Assembly: GCF_032854445.1 (NCBI RefSeq)
Contig: NC_088302.1
Coordinates: 28,184,330 to 28,248,329, forward strand
Direction of reading: 5' to 3'
DNA from: Liolophura sinensis
Lineage: Eukaryota; Mollusca; Polyplacophora; Chitonida; Chitonidae
Length of the DNA stretch: 64,000 nucleotides
Numbering within the stretch: position 1 is the stretch's first letter; each line of letters begins with the position of its first letter. The notes under the pieces are model-generated. The model saw only the letters and a list, made by a program, of their open reading frames with translations. It searched no databases and was not told the origin of the DNA. This document shows, in pieces, positions 14,401-23,200 of this stretch. The translations under genes were made by a program, and so were the position numbers.

Positions 14401-14582
14401 GCTCAATATATGGGACACATTTAGCTTCCACTACATGTAACTTACAGTTTATAGTGTTTGCATTAAACAAAGACACCTGTACCTGACAGTGGGATCTTCT
14501 TGCTTATGCACAGATATCCAAGAGAGACAGACAACAGCACATAATCCAATGGCACATAACTGCCAATCAATCCATCATACAT
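1699..14582 (-). CDS. DOLK: Dolichol kinase, 10 coding exons
   Basis: Integral ER-membrane kinase that uses CTP to phosphorylate dolichol, giving the lipid carrier for N-glycosylation and GPI/mannosyl donors. Exons in order: 14582-14483, 12629-12471, 10749-10565, 9056-9003, 8424-8224, 6656-6453, 5399-5225, 4156-4058, 3331-3254, 1862-1699. Every junction is GT-AG and phase-consistent, giving 472 codons plus TGA (human about 538). Family hallmarks: CFTVGEGMVV in exon 3, VTRKWFHVLIVAVYVPG in exon 6, HIYLLVGLSLPLWL in exon 7, and the CTP-binding motif D-x2-A-x3-G-x3-G...KKTxEG at residues 376-400, split between exons 8 and 9. The C-terminus ends with SQIDNLILPLFMYTLF. Many hydrophobic segments fit a polytopic protein. 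The start is the first Met of the most 5' exon found. An acceptor lies one base upstream of it, so an upstream exon may carry 5' UTR or extra N-terminus; the protein is about 65 residues shorter than human at that end. The gene is divergent from FAN1. Confidence 0.93.
2074..2341 (-). mobile_element. SINE family 1, near full length
   Basis: Near-complete copy on the minus strand in the last DOLK intron. It runs from the tRNA-like head (GGCCTCTGTGGCTC) through the conserved body to the CACCAAxCAAACAAA-type tail, about 268 bp. Confidence 0.85.
2515..2935. repeat. About 90-115 bp minisatellite in DOLK last intron, 4 copies
   Basis: Units carry GAAAGAAAGAGATGGAGATG followed by GCTACAGGATTGGAG and TCAGAAGTGAGTCAGGATCT. 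The second half matches the 87-bp array at 0.8-1.6 kb, so related arrays sit on both sides of the terminal DOLK exon. Confidence 0.9.
3520..3612. repeat. 20-bp tandem repeat
   Basis: About five units of GTTACACTGTAGTTTATTCA in the DOLK intron between exons 8 and 9. Confidence 0.85.
3722..3922 (+). mobile_element. MITE-like repeat A, copy 1
   Basis: About 200-bp unit beginning TAATTCAACCTTTTCGCATG and ending GAGGAATTAGGGTA. Four related copies lie at 12.1, 36.3 (inverted), 44.0 and 49.4 kb. The two ends are imperfect inverted repeats (TAATTCxTCAACxTTTTC), and no coding capacity is visible. Confidence 0.65.
4541..4648 (-). mobile_element. SINE family 1 fragment
   Basis: Minus-strand tail and part of the body, including the reverse of GTATGGCATAAAACACCAAT. 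Truncated and degraded. Confidence 0.7.
5016..5144 (+). mobile_element. SINE family 1, 5'-truncated
   Basis: Body and tail (GGTTTCCTCCAGCCACAATG ... CACCAATCAAATAAATAAA) in the DOLK intron just downstream of exon 7. Confidence 0.8.
5800..6330 (-). pseudogene. Decayed duplicate of DOLK exon 7 with internal 43-bp amplification
   Basis: Positions 5809-5832 repeat the exon 7 stretch at 5327-5350 (TCATCACAGAATGCTTTAAA). The part of the exon coding for the CIPPLGCTVD region is then present about five times as a 43-bp tandem unit (around 5840-6030). The intronic sequence upstream of true exon 7 (5521-5710) is also repeated at about 6140-6330, so a block of exon plus intron was duplicated. The copy has lost an open frame over the HIYLLVGLSLPLWL half, and its acceptor region differs from TTGCAG, so it is probably not spliced. 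Inference: tandem intragenic duplication followed by slippage. Confidence 0.75.
7159..7466 (+). mobile_element. SINE family 2
   Basis: Body GGCTTACTTGCCTTCAG ... GAAGCAGCACTAGATAAAAG ... AACAAGGAGGCACATTACAT, tail AACGTTAAACCCCATGCACT then (CACT)n. It lacks part of the tRNA-like head. Intron of DOLK. Confidence 0.8.
8432..8482. repeat. Poly(A) plus (TA)n microsatellite
   Basis: A run of A followed by about 20 TA dinucleotides, starting within 10 bases upstream of the DOLK exon 5 acceptor on the minus strand. There it forms an unusual T-rich lead-in to the splice site. Confidence 0.9.
9311..9377 (+). other. tRNA-like sequence, degenerate
   Basis: A-box-like TAGTGTAGTGATATGAG, an anticodon-like loop CTGGGAA flanked by a four-pair stem, and a B-box-like ATTCCAAATCC at near-tRNA spacing. 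The acceptor arms do not pair well. More likely a tRNA pseudogene or SINE head than a functional tRNA. Confidence 0.35.
10197..10462 (+). mobile_element. SINE family 1, full length with target duplication
   Basis: Complete copy: GGGGCCTCTGTGGCTCAGTT head (A box), B box GTGAGTTCAAGTCC, conserved body, A-rich tail. Flanked by identical AAATCAAATT at 10187-10196 and 10463-10472. The target was itself an older SINE tail fragment (about 10113-10196). Confidence 0.88.
10925..12013. repeat. 31-bp minisatellite, about 35 copies
   Basis: Units of about 31 bp, AATACAAAGCTCTGTATTAG plus TATGCTGATCT, in the DOLK intron between exons 3 and 2. A common variant makes the palindrome TACAAAGCTTTGTA. The alternation of CTCTG/CTTTG and GCTGATC/CCTGATC variants suggests amplification in blocks. 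Confidence 0.95.
12121..12338 (+). mobile_element. MITE-like repeat A, copy 2
   Basis: TTAACCTTTTCACATGTTTA at the left end and TTGAGGAATTAAGGTA at the right end. About 218 bp, same family as 3722-3922. Confidence 0.65.
12658..12785 (-). mobile_element. SINE-like family 4 fragment
   Basis: (TTTA)n then the reverse of a body shared with 32.33, 40.73, 50.23 and 60.55 kb (GTAAACCACCGACCTTCGGC). The family shares the CAATCAAATAAATAAA-type tail with family 1 but has a different body. Confidence 0.6.
12833..13036 (+). mobile_element. SINE family 1, 5'-truncated with 13-bp target duplication
   Basis: Begins inside the tRNA-like head (CACCAATGCGATCGCTG) and ends in the usual A-rich tail. Flanked by exact TCATTGGTCAAGG copies at 12820-12832 and 13037-13049, showing that truncated copies also inserted by target-primed integration. 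Confidence 0.88.
13497..13592. repeat. 17-bp CTGCCCACTGCTG tandem repeat
   Basis: About five imperfect units of CTGCCCACTGCTGCNNC-type sequence in a DOLK intron. Confidence 0.85.
13915..14425. repeat. Irregular GGGACACAGACACAATATAT array
   Basis: About 20 irregular units of 15-30 bp in the first known DOLK intron. It yields open frames on both strands (minus-strand Cys/Pro/Tyr-rich products up to 196 codons) that are by-products of the repeat. Confidence 0.93.
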
Positions 14583-14708
14583 ACTGGAAAGATAATCATA
14601 ATGCTTCAATGCAAGACTTGTTATAACAAACTAAGCAGTTTAAATTTGCAATTAATGGCAATGAAGTATTTCACTGACAATATATACTTAAACTGGGGGA
14701 TCTACTTG

Positions 14709-14908
14709 ATTTATTTATTTGATTAGTTTTACAGAATTATGGTGGGAGGAAACTTGGCCAAGGGCAGGGGAGCCCACAACCATCTGCAGGTTGCTGGCAA
14801 ACCCTCCCTTGTACGACCGGAGAGGAACATGGCATGATCTGGACATGAACTCGCAGCGGTGAGTGGTGACTGGATCCTGGGTCATTGCCCTGTGCTGGCA
14901 CGCTAAAC
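14709..14908 (-). mobile_element. SINE family 1, minus strand, internally deleted
   Basis: Body and head are recognisable (reverse of GCACAGGGCAATGACCCAGG) with the GTACGGCGTAAAACACC section missing. Lies upstream of the first known DOLK exon. Confidence 0.75.
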
Positions 14909-15222
14909 ACCTTGTAATAGGAGATTTAAATTAAGAATATATACCTTTATATTTGCTGGTATTAAAAGCAGGGGACACCTTAGGTATCCTACAGGTATAA
15001 AAGACATGTTTAATTGCGTAGCTAAAAGAAATCTGTCCAAGTTATATGTCAATATTAAACCAGCCACACATTCTAATACAATTTCAATCTGCACTGGAAC
15101 ATATGCTGTACAACTCCTTGCTCTGAATTAATTTACCATCATTAAAATATACTTTGCAATGATTTTAAGTCATAGCGGTTTATCTAATATTTACACATCA
15201 GTCAGTCAGGTGCTGCCTGCTG

Positions 15223-15265
15223 TCGTAAAACACCAATCAAATAAATAAATAAAAAATAAATAGCA
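15223..15265 (+). mobile_element. SINE family 1, tail fragment
   Basis: Only GTCGTAAAACACCAATCAAA and the A-rich tail remain. Confidence 0.6.
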
Positions 15266-15269
15266 TAAA

Positions 15270-16007
15270 TGGCATGATCAACGACTCAAGATTTTAACAA
15301 TCTGGTGGTCTAGGATTCTAAGCATTGTAAAAGCCATGCAGTCATGCAACATATCCTACACGGGTGAGTGGGAGCAAGTCATAACTATGCCAGCGCCAGC
15401 TCATCTAAAAACACACTCAAAAAGTTAACTCACAATCTTACACTAGGGGAGACAGATGAAAGGTCTGTGCGTGTATGTATTTCCTCACAAATGCACCTGT
15501 CTGTCGATTTTATTTCAGACCAGAAAAATCTCGCTAAGATTGTGGCCCGCAAACTTATAATTTAAACAGGTGGTGTAGTTGTATACAACAGGAATCTGAG
15601 TCATATTGTATTCGAGCACTTTCCATTTTACTAACATCAACTCCCTCACTCACGCAGACATGGCAGTGAAAACATCGTCCAAATAACATTGGAGTTATCA
15701 CAAAAGTCTGCTTCACATTCCCAAAAGCCAGTTTGTGCTGATGTTCACAACTTACATATGCTGTGCAAATATATTGTTCTGTTGTTAAACATACCATAAT
15801 TTCCGGCTCTAAGAATATCATCCAATGTTGTTCATTTCTCTATACCTTCTAATCTTATCTTTCACCACACTGTGTTCTTGCCACTGCCTCATGCCAATAA
15901 AGTGCTTAGATGTGCACAGTCACAAATAGGACAATGGTATAAACAGGTGATGCAACAACAGCCCAGCAACAGCACCCAAACAAACTACCATGCTCTTCTA
16001 TCAGAGA
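15270..16007. other. Upstream of DOLK, no gene recognised
   Basis: Unique-looking sequence with short open frames on both strands and no recognisable homology. Could contain DOLK 5' UTR exons. Confidence 0.4.
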
Positions 16008-16114
16008 AGTTCAATTAAATTAAACGTCGCGGTCTATTTTCAACAATTTCTGAAATTTCAGGTCAATATCAGAAATTGTTGAAAATAGACCTCAACGTTT
16101 AATTTAACTGAACT
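16008..16114. mobile_element. Fold-back (hairpin) element, 107 bp
   Basis: Nearly perfect inverted repeat with arms of about 46 bp around a short loop. Left arm AGTTCAATTAAATTAAACGT ... AACAATTTCTGA, right arm its reverse complement ending TTTAATTTAACTGAACT. Non-coding, MITE- or foldback-like, in the DOLK-FAN1 interval. Confidence 0.8.
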
Positions 16115-16119
16115 ACAAT

Positions 16120-16700
16120 AAAAGGAGCTTGTCGAAATAACACCACCATATGACAATAGATATAGTACATATGCAGACTCCATGTTTAAATCGTTTAACG
16201 ACTGTCAAATAAATAAATACCGGTAAATACAACCGACTGTGCAGATGGTGTTGTTGTTGTTGTTCACTTTCTTTCTCGATTATAAATTCCTGTCTGCAAA
16301 CCTAACTTTGGTCTTTTCAATCAAAATTCCAATATATATTAAAAGCACGATATCTTGACAATATCTCTGATAAAACGCATACCGCATTTTCTGGCTTAGT
16401 AGAAAATAAATGATTCTAGCTTTCAAGGCCGTTTTCACTTTTTGAGAGTTTCTCACATCTCGTCACTACAAGCAACTGTACTCGCCACAACACAGCAGCA
16501 GACGAAGAAGAAGAAGAAGAGCTTGGTAACGTTCTTTTGAGATAAATGACAGTGGATTTTACTATATTACAGACTGTGAAACTGTTGGGAAAACCCAAAA
16601 CAGCGGATTAAAAGATGGACATTGTGTTAATGTGCACTTTGGGGATGTAGGCGTACAAAATCAGCACAGCGGCTTCGGGGTCAAAGTAGGCCTACTGTTT
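16120..16700. promoter_or_regulatory. Candidate divergent DOLK/FAN1 promoter zone
   Basis: Lies between the divergent genes and, locally, is less repeat-laden than its flanks. It has short (GTT)n and (GAA)n runs, ACCGGTAAATA and AACCCAAAACAGCGG, but no firm TATA or initiator. Placement is an inference from gene orientation only. Confidence 0.25.
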
Positions 16701-16704
16701 AAAA

Positions 16705-16894
16705 AAAGTTAGGAATGGTGTCTTAAAAAGGACTGCAGATACTGAGTTCAGGGTTTGCACACATGTAAAGCACAGTAGCACAAGGGAGGGGGGGGGGAGG
16801 GTATTCCATCGTTGACTGGATATGTGCACATTAGTTACTGTAAATTACTGAATTCCTGACTTGTAATAGTGTATTGTGTATAAGAATCAATGTT
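16705..16894. repeat. Solo copy of the 175-bp satellite unit
   Basis: Resembles the units at 18.5-19.06 kb (CTGAATTCCTGAC, GAATCAATGTTAA). It is cut short by the repeat beginning at 16895. Confidence 0.7.
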
Positions 16895-17370
16895 AAAGGA
16901 CAAGACAGCACCTAGCTAAAACATATTTCATTCGAAAGCAGGATTCTCAAGCTTTCTAAAAAGTATCATACTTTATTATTTTAATGAGATTTCACTGAAT
17001 AACATGTGGAACAAAATGTCAATACTGCACAAATGGCTGGTGTGAATCGAGGCAGACATCTTGAGAATTTTATCCAATTAAACACGTGGCTCTCAGATTT
17101 CACAGCCCAAGCTTTGATGTAGCCTTTACTCTTTCACTCCATGAAGTGACATATGATAACGCAGAACTACTGCATAAGACATGATTTAACAATTTAGTTA
17201 CGTATAGGACAGGGGCCATTTCACAAGGTGTTGTAGGACAGGTCTGTATATTTATGGGCCACCACAGACGTAAAATTAGTTGATTTACAAGCTGTGTAAT
17301 ATTCAGCGACGGTGTCAGAAAGTAGCATACCCTTGCGACCCAAACTGCATTCATCTCCACAGTAGACCCT
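16895..17370 (+). repeat. Dispersed repeat B, copy 1
   Basis: About 475-bp sequence with an inverted partner at 53946-54455. Shared landmarks are AAGACAGCACCTA, GGCTGGTGTGAATCGAGGCA, GACATCTTGAGAATTTTATC and CACCACAGACGTAAAATTAG. No coding frame; class unknown, probably a non-autonomous DNA element. Confidence 0.75.
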
Positions 17371-18530
17371 ATTCCTACTCAGACAGGCTGTTCAGATTAT
17401 ACAAATACATTTTTTGTCATTCATTTTACATGTACCATTTAGTCAGCAGTTTCTAAATAACAAATTTCAGAATCAGTGAAGAATGTATGAGGGATGCCGA
17501 AGGTTGATGGAAATGTCCATCTCAGGGGACAATGTTTAAAAATACTTAAATCTTATGACGTAATTTTTTTCTCTAAGTTTATGAGAATTGAATAATTTAA
17601 ATTTTTCTCCTTTGTCTTTTGCAAACAAGGGATGATTTTTTTCTGTTTCCTTTTATAAAATACAGTAAAATTATATAAACACCGTGTTCAAGCGAGGTGG
17701 TTTTTCTGATGTCCGTGATAACTGGGTCAGTACTGCTCTCATCTTAGAAGCCACCACAACAAAACTGAAGCGCAATTTCAGCAATGTTGAATGCCTAGAT
17801 CAACCTCATTGGTGCTTAGATTTATTTCCATTTATTTTAGAATTGAGCATGAATCTAGTGGTATAACAGTCCTGTTGTAATTTTGTAAATATTTAACAGG
17901 GGTCAAACTCACCAGCACAACCCCTCTGGAGGCTATGACCTGAACCTGAAATGCCAAGCTTCTGAAGGCTACTTAAACTGTAAATGATATAGCAGGCTTA
18001 CTGTATCAACATTTCAAGCAGTGGAAGAACTATCCTTCCAGTATGTTCATTTTCCTCAAAAGCTATTTATCACTTGGACCGTCATTGCCGAATAGATTGA
18101 CAGAGGCATTACTTATGGATAACAACTCCTGGATTTATTGTGTTGGTGACGTTTCGATGTAGGTTCTTACATCGTTATCAAACCATATGAACATACAGAG
18201 ATACAAGACAACATGTATACAGTAAGAGAGTGAGTGGTGTCATAAACAGGCAACAATGTAACATAGAAGCCAGCCGTCATTGCCGAAGTTCACAACTTTT
18301 CTTTGCCATAGGCTACTGCTTTGACTATAATACGGAAAATAACTTCAACAATAACTTAGAGAGCAGAAGTAAACCTTCCTGTCAATAATGCAGAGGCCCA
18401 GAAGCTATGTCAAGATGAAGTTTCACTAAACTTTTGCTGGGTTGAAGAAAATCTAAAAATATTTAATGTCCTTTGAATGGTTGTCTTTCAGAGGACATAA
18501 ACATTATTCAGGTGCTGTGTTTCACTTTAA
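17371..18530. other. Intergenic, no gene recognised
   Basis: A/T-rich sequence with short open frames only. The one structured item is the hairpin at 18146-18184. Confidence 0.45.
18146..18184 (-). other. Hammerhead-ribozyme-like hairpin, degenerate
   Basis: On the minus strand: GGTTTGATAA, then a perfect 7-pair stem CGATGTA/TACATCG around loop AGAACC, then AAACGTC. The layout resembles the CUGANGA - stem II - GAAA core of hammerhead ribozymes that accompany Penelope-like retroelements. The first core strand differs at two positions, so self-cleavage is doubtful. Confidence 0.35.
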
Positions 18531-19060
18531 ACAAAGGGGTGGTTTCTCAAAAAGTACTGCATGTACTCAGGGTTGCACACATGTAGAGTAGAATAGCACA
18601 AGAGGGATATTCCATTGTTAAGTGGGTGTGTATATATTAAGTACCGTGAATAACTGAATTCCTGACATAATGTATTGTGTATTAGAATCAATGTTAAATA
18701 AAATGTTAGAGGTGGTTTCTCAACACGTACTGCGTGTATTGAGCTCAGGGTTTGCTCACATGTTGAGCACAATAGCATGGGGGGATATTCCATTGTTGAT
18801 TGGGTGTGTGCATTTTAAATACCATAAATTACTGAATTGACTTGGTGTATTATGTATGAGAATGAAGGTTTAACAAAATTTTACGGTTGGTATCTTAAAA
18901 AGTATTATTTATATTGACCTGAAGTTTACATGCATATAAAGCACAATGACACAATATGCTCTCTGAGCATATCAGTTTTTGTAAATTACCAAATTCACAA
19001 TTTCAGTTCTTTATGTATTGAGCTTAAGTTTTGCATTCATGTGTCTCATACAGGTGAGGC
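18531..19060. repeat. 175-bp degenerate tandem repeat, 3 units
   Basis: Units begin GGTGGTTTCTCAA or GGTTGGTATCTTAA and contain CACATGT, a GGGGATATTCCATTGTT-like block and a TACTGAATT-like block. They diverge from one another, so the array looks old. A fourth unit lies alone at 16.7 kb. Confidence 0.75.
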
Positions 19061-19955
19061 AATTCTAAGTTATATCTGAATGGCACATGCATACCCAAGG
19101 ATTGCTCCCATTCGCCCCTGAAGGACTCATTGCAAAATTTCAGCAAACAGTCGATTACTAACCTCCCTGGCCACCAGTTAGTCTTTTACAGTGCTTAAAA
19201 GACTTCTTAAATCCCTGAGCTGCCGATTATCTCAAAGGTAAATACATGTATCCATCCATACATCATCAAGCTCAAAATCTCTTCTCACTTGAACTTCACA
19301 AAAATGGCTGGCCATCATGTACACCATCCAGGTTCCTGGGCCCACACAATCCCTCTGCTTGCAATCTTGAGGCTCAGGAACCAGGATAGCCACTGTATCC
19401 AGTGTCATAACAGATGGAAGACAGCCACCATGTTAGGGACTTGGATTCAGCTTGACCCTGGCTAACATTGACTTTGACTTTCAGGCCTTTCACCAGTGAG
19501 GTTAGGTACATGTAGGTACATGTAACTCCCAAATGGTGGTGCATTGGGAACTCCATAAGGCCTACATGCTCTCATATATGTTAAAAAGTTTCTGGTACAG
19601 CCTTAAATGCCAATCAGTCAATCTTGACACAACACTGAACAGTGGTAAAAAGGAAAGAACAACACAGAAGAGTTTACCATTTCTCTTTAATGATACACAT
19701 GGTTTTTGGCACATAGGTCGATGTAACAGATTAGCATAACCAATTGGTTTAATACACATCCAAACTATCAGATTGACAAAGACCAATAAAGACGTAATCG
19801 ATTTGACGTTACATCCTAGGGACAAATTTTGATGTCTGCAATAGTTAAGTTGCTTATTTAGAGCTCATTCATAAGGGGATAGACTAAGTACAGCTTTGAT
19901 AATGGTACTAGATGCCAAGGTTTGTAAATAAATGCCAGTTCTTTCAGGTATGATC
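19061..19955. other. Upstream of FAN1, no gene recognised
   Basis: Short open frames only, no recognisable homology. A FAN1 5' UTR exon is expected somewhere between here and 16 kb, because the coding exon begins at a splice acceptor. Confidence 0.4.
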
Positions 19956-19959
19956 AGGA

Positions 19960-20101
19960 TCAGGATGATGATGATGACGACGATGATGATGGAGATGACA
20001 ATGATGATGCAATGACGACAGCGATGATGGCAATGGTGATAATGAGGACGATGATGATGGCGATGATGGTGATGGCAATGATGATGATGATGATGATGAT
20101 A
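19960..20101. repeat. (GAT/GAC)n imperfect trinucleotide tract
   Basis: About 140 bases of interrupted GATGATGACGATGATGG-like repeat, ending some 120 bases before the acceptor of the first FAN1 coding exon. Confidence 0.9.
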
Positions 20102-20243
20102 AAAGAATTAAGAAATGCAGCTTATAAGGTTTAAAGACCTGTGAAACTGTATAATCATGGTGGCCTAAACTTGTAGAATGAACATGTAAATGTATATAAT
20201 GATGTATTTTCTGTTTACTCTCAGGCACTTTTTAATTTTTGGG

Positions 20244-23200
20244 ATGAAATCACCCAAAAAGAGAGGTAACCCATTGAAAGGGAAGTCCAGACTGAGCCTG
20301 AAGAAGACCACAGGTTCTCAAAGCCTGGCATCACTTTTTAACAAGCAATTACAGGAACCCTCAATCAAAAAGGAAATTAGTGCTGACTCTTCAATAAAAT
20401 CAAAAGACGAAAAGGGGCAGAGCAGTAGTGAAGATGATGTTCAGATTGTTTTTGTGGAAATCAAGGAAAGCAAGTATTTCAGTCCCGAAAAAACAAATGT
20501 TTCTGAAAATACCAGAAGTGTCACAAAAGACAAAGAACCATCTACTAAAGCAGGCAAACTACGGCTACGAAGACAGAGATCATCTTTCACATTGTCAAGA
20601 GAAACAAGCCCCAAAGAGTTGTCCAAGAGAAAGAATGACAATAAAGACTCAAACAAAGGTCAGTCTGAAAAAGAAACAGATGCGGGAAGACGGACGCCTT
20701 CACAAGGCTCTCAGAAGGAAAATGCCTCAACAACTTCCAATACCTCGTCTGGTATTTTTTCTAGAAAACAGTCCTTAAGAAAAAGACATTTAATATCAGA
20801 AAATGAAGAAATACCATCAGGATCCAAGATGATTAAAGTTAAGAAATATGACTCATTATCAGACTGTGAAACATCTTCAGCTAGCTCCGCTAAGATTAAG
20901 CCTGGAGGAGCGAAGTCCAACGGCGTAAAATCGCACAAACAAAGCTTACAAAATAAAGACTCTACAAAACCATCAAGCTCTAAGTCTGTAACAAAAGCCA
21001 GACTAGAAGAGACAGAGAAAAGGGATTTGAAATTTGATTCGTTTGCAGGCCTGCCTTCCCAGTTGGTGATAGATGAGGCTGATGATTTAGACACATGTCT
21101 TGATGAAGACAGCAGGTCATCAACTTGGAGAGCAGTCAGTGGAAGCTTGGAAAATTCACAGGATGATTTACCCTCCTGTAATATTAATAGAGAAGATGAT
21201 GAGGATAATGACAATGTTGACAATGAAGATTTTGATGACAAGAGCAAGTATAGAGACAGGACACCATATTACTTGGAGAATTTTACCATCATTCTTAATT
21301 CTGTTTTGGAGGATGAGGATAACATTAGCTTGTTCAGTGATGAGGATTTGAGGATTGTGAATTGTTTCAAGGAGTTATCAGGTATGCACACAATGAGTTT
21401 AATGACTTAATGATAATTAATTTCACTAAGATACTTGCTGAAGTGATAAGTGACTTTTGAGCAGTTAGTAAAGACCTAATGGGATATGTTGAACATAGAA
21501 ACTCTCCAGTGCCACAAATAATTGTAGAACTTATGTGACAGGACAGTTCTGTTCTGTAGTTCTGTTGTCTTAGCTTTGTAAGTAGGCTATAGCTGGGTGA
21601 TGGTGGCATGGCAAATTAATTAGGCAGCACAATAAACACAATATTGGTGTGATTCAAGTACTCGGAGACACTATTGATGTAATGTTGAAATGACTCACAA
21701 GGCTTTGAACATGGCATTTTGGCTTCTTTGAAAGCTGCATACAGTGATGACACGTTATACAGCTATAACGAGTGTCATGTTTGGTGTCTTGTGCAGGATA
21801 CTTGTATTAAAGCTTAATTACATGTAGCTACAACTAAATGAGCTGGTTACATAAGTATTTATACATGTAAATTGGCTGTGAAAGACTTCATTTTAGTTTG
21901 ATTAAAACAGTGTTAATTTCAAAATCAAACATGAATCAAACAAGTCAATGACTACCTGTGTCTGTTTATTCCAGAGCCAGCTCAGAAGCTTTACGTCAGA
22001 TTCTTCTCTAGGAAGCTCACCTGGCACCTCTACCACAAGATAAATTACCCTGAGATTGCTGATGATCTTAAGCCTGTCTTGAAGGAGTTGATTGAATCCA
22101 AGCTGGCCATCTCAGGTGAGGAAATAAGCAGAAACTGATTGGCATGTGGCAAGATGGATAGGTGGATGGACAACTGGGTGGGTTTGTGGGTGATTTGATG
22201 GAAGGATGGGGATGTGGGTGGGTGAAAGGATGGGTTGTTGGGTAGGTGGATGGATGGATAGGTAGGTGGGTGGGCAGGTATAGGTGGTGAAAAGGTGGGT
22301 TGTTGGATACATGGATGGATGGATAGGTGTGGTGGATGGGTGAAAGGATGGGTTGTTGGGTACGTGGATGGATGGATGGATAGGTGTGTGGGTGGGTGAA
22401 AGGGTCGGTTATTGGGTATGTGGATGGATGGACGTGTAGGTGGGTGAGCAGGTATAGGTGGTGAAAAGGTGGGTTGTGAGATACATGGATGGATGGATGG
22501 ATGGATAGGTGGGTAGGTGGGCGGGTAGGTATAGGTGGTGAAAAGGTGGGTTGTGGGATACATGGATGAATGGGTGGATGGAAGGATAGAGCTCCGTTGG
22601 CTTGCTGAGTGAACATTTGAATGACTATGTTGGTGTGTAAATGTAGTGCTGGACTACGTTAATAGGCCTACCTTTAAATACCAGATTTTTGCAGATTTAA
22701 TTATTCTAATTTTCAGTGAGAGATCTCAATGATTTGGAAACCGTTCTGCAGATTCTACCGGCTGTCCCACTGAAGACTCTATCTAAATCGTTCAGTATCA
22801 AGCAGACAGGCCAGACAAAACAACAGCTGGTGGAGGCCTTAATGAAGCAGAGCAAACAGAATACCATTGGCAGTTTCTTCATGAAGAAGAGTAAAGGGGG
22901 AGCAGCGGTCATGGTGGAAAGGTAGTTCCCTGTACCCTTAGTGATCAGTTGAGATATTTTGAGCCTTTGACATATCTTTATGAGCAACTGTGTCTCTTTT
23001 CTGATAAGTCAGCTTGGAAAAAATCAGAAAATTTTGTAGCTAAGTATTTTAAAACGTGCACTATTTGTAACGTTTTTTTTAAGGAACGATGTACATAAAT
23101 TTTCCCAGAAAATATATTACAGAATAAAATTCTAGACATTTTAGTCTTTTGTAATTAATTCACTTTGAAAAGCACATAAAAATGATGCTTTTGACGTCAA

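Noticed and set aside
13867-14476. Minus-strand Cys/Tyr/Pro-rich open frames of 144-196 codons
   Set aside because: By-products of the GACACAGACACAATATAT array, open in several frames on both strands.
20711-21247. 178-codon minus-strand open frame
   Set aside because: Antisense shadow of FAN1 exon 1, with a Ser/Leu-rich composition typical of reversed acidic coding DNA.
22045-22616. Pro/His/Ser-rich minus-strand proteins
   Set aside because: Antisense of the GGAT/GGTG minisatellite in FAN1 intron 2, overlapping FAN1 exon 2.
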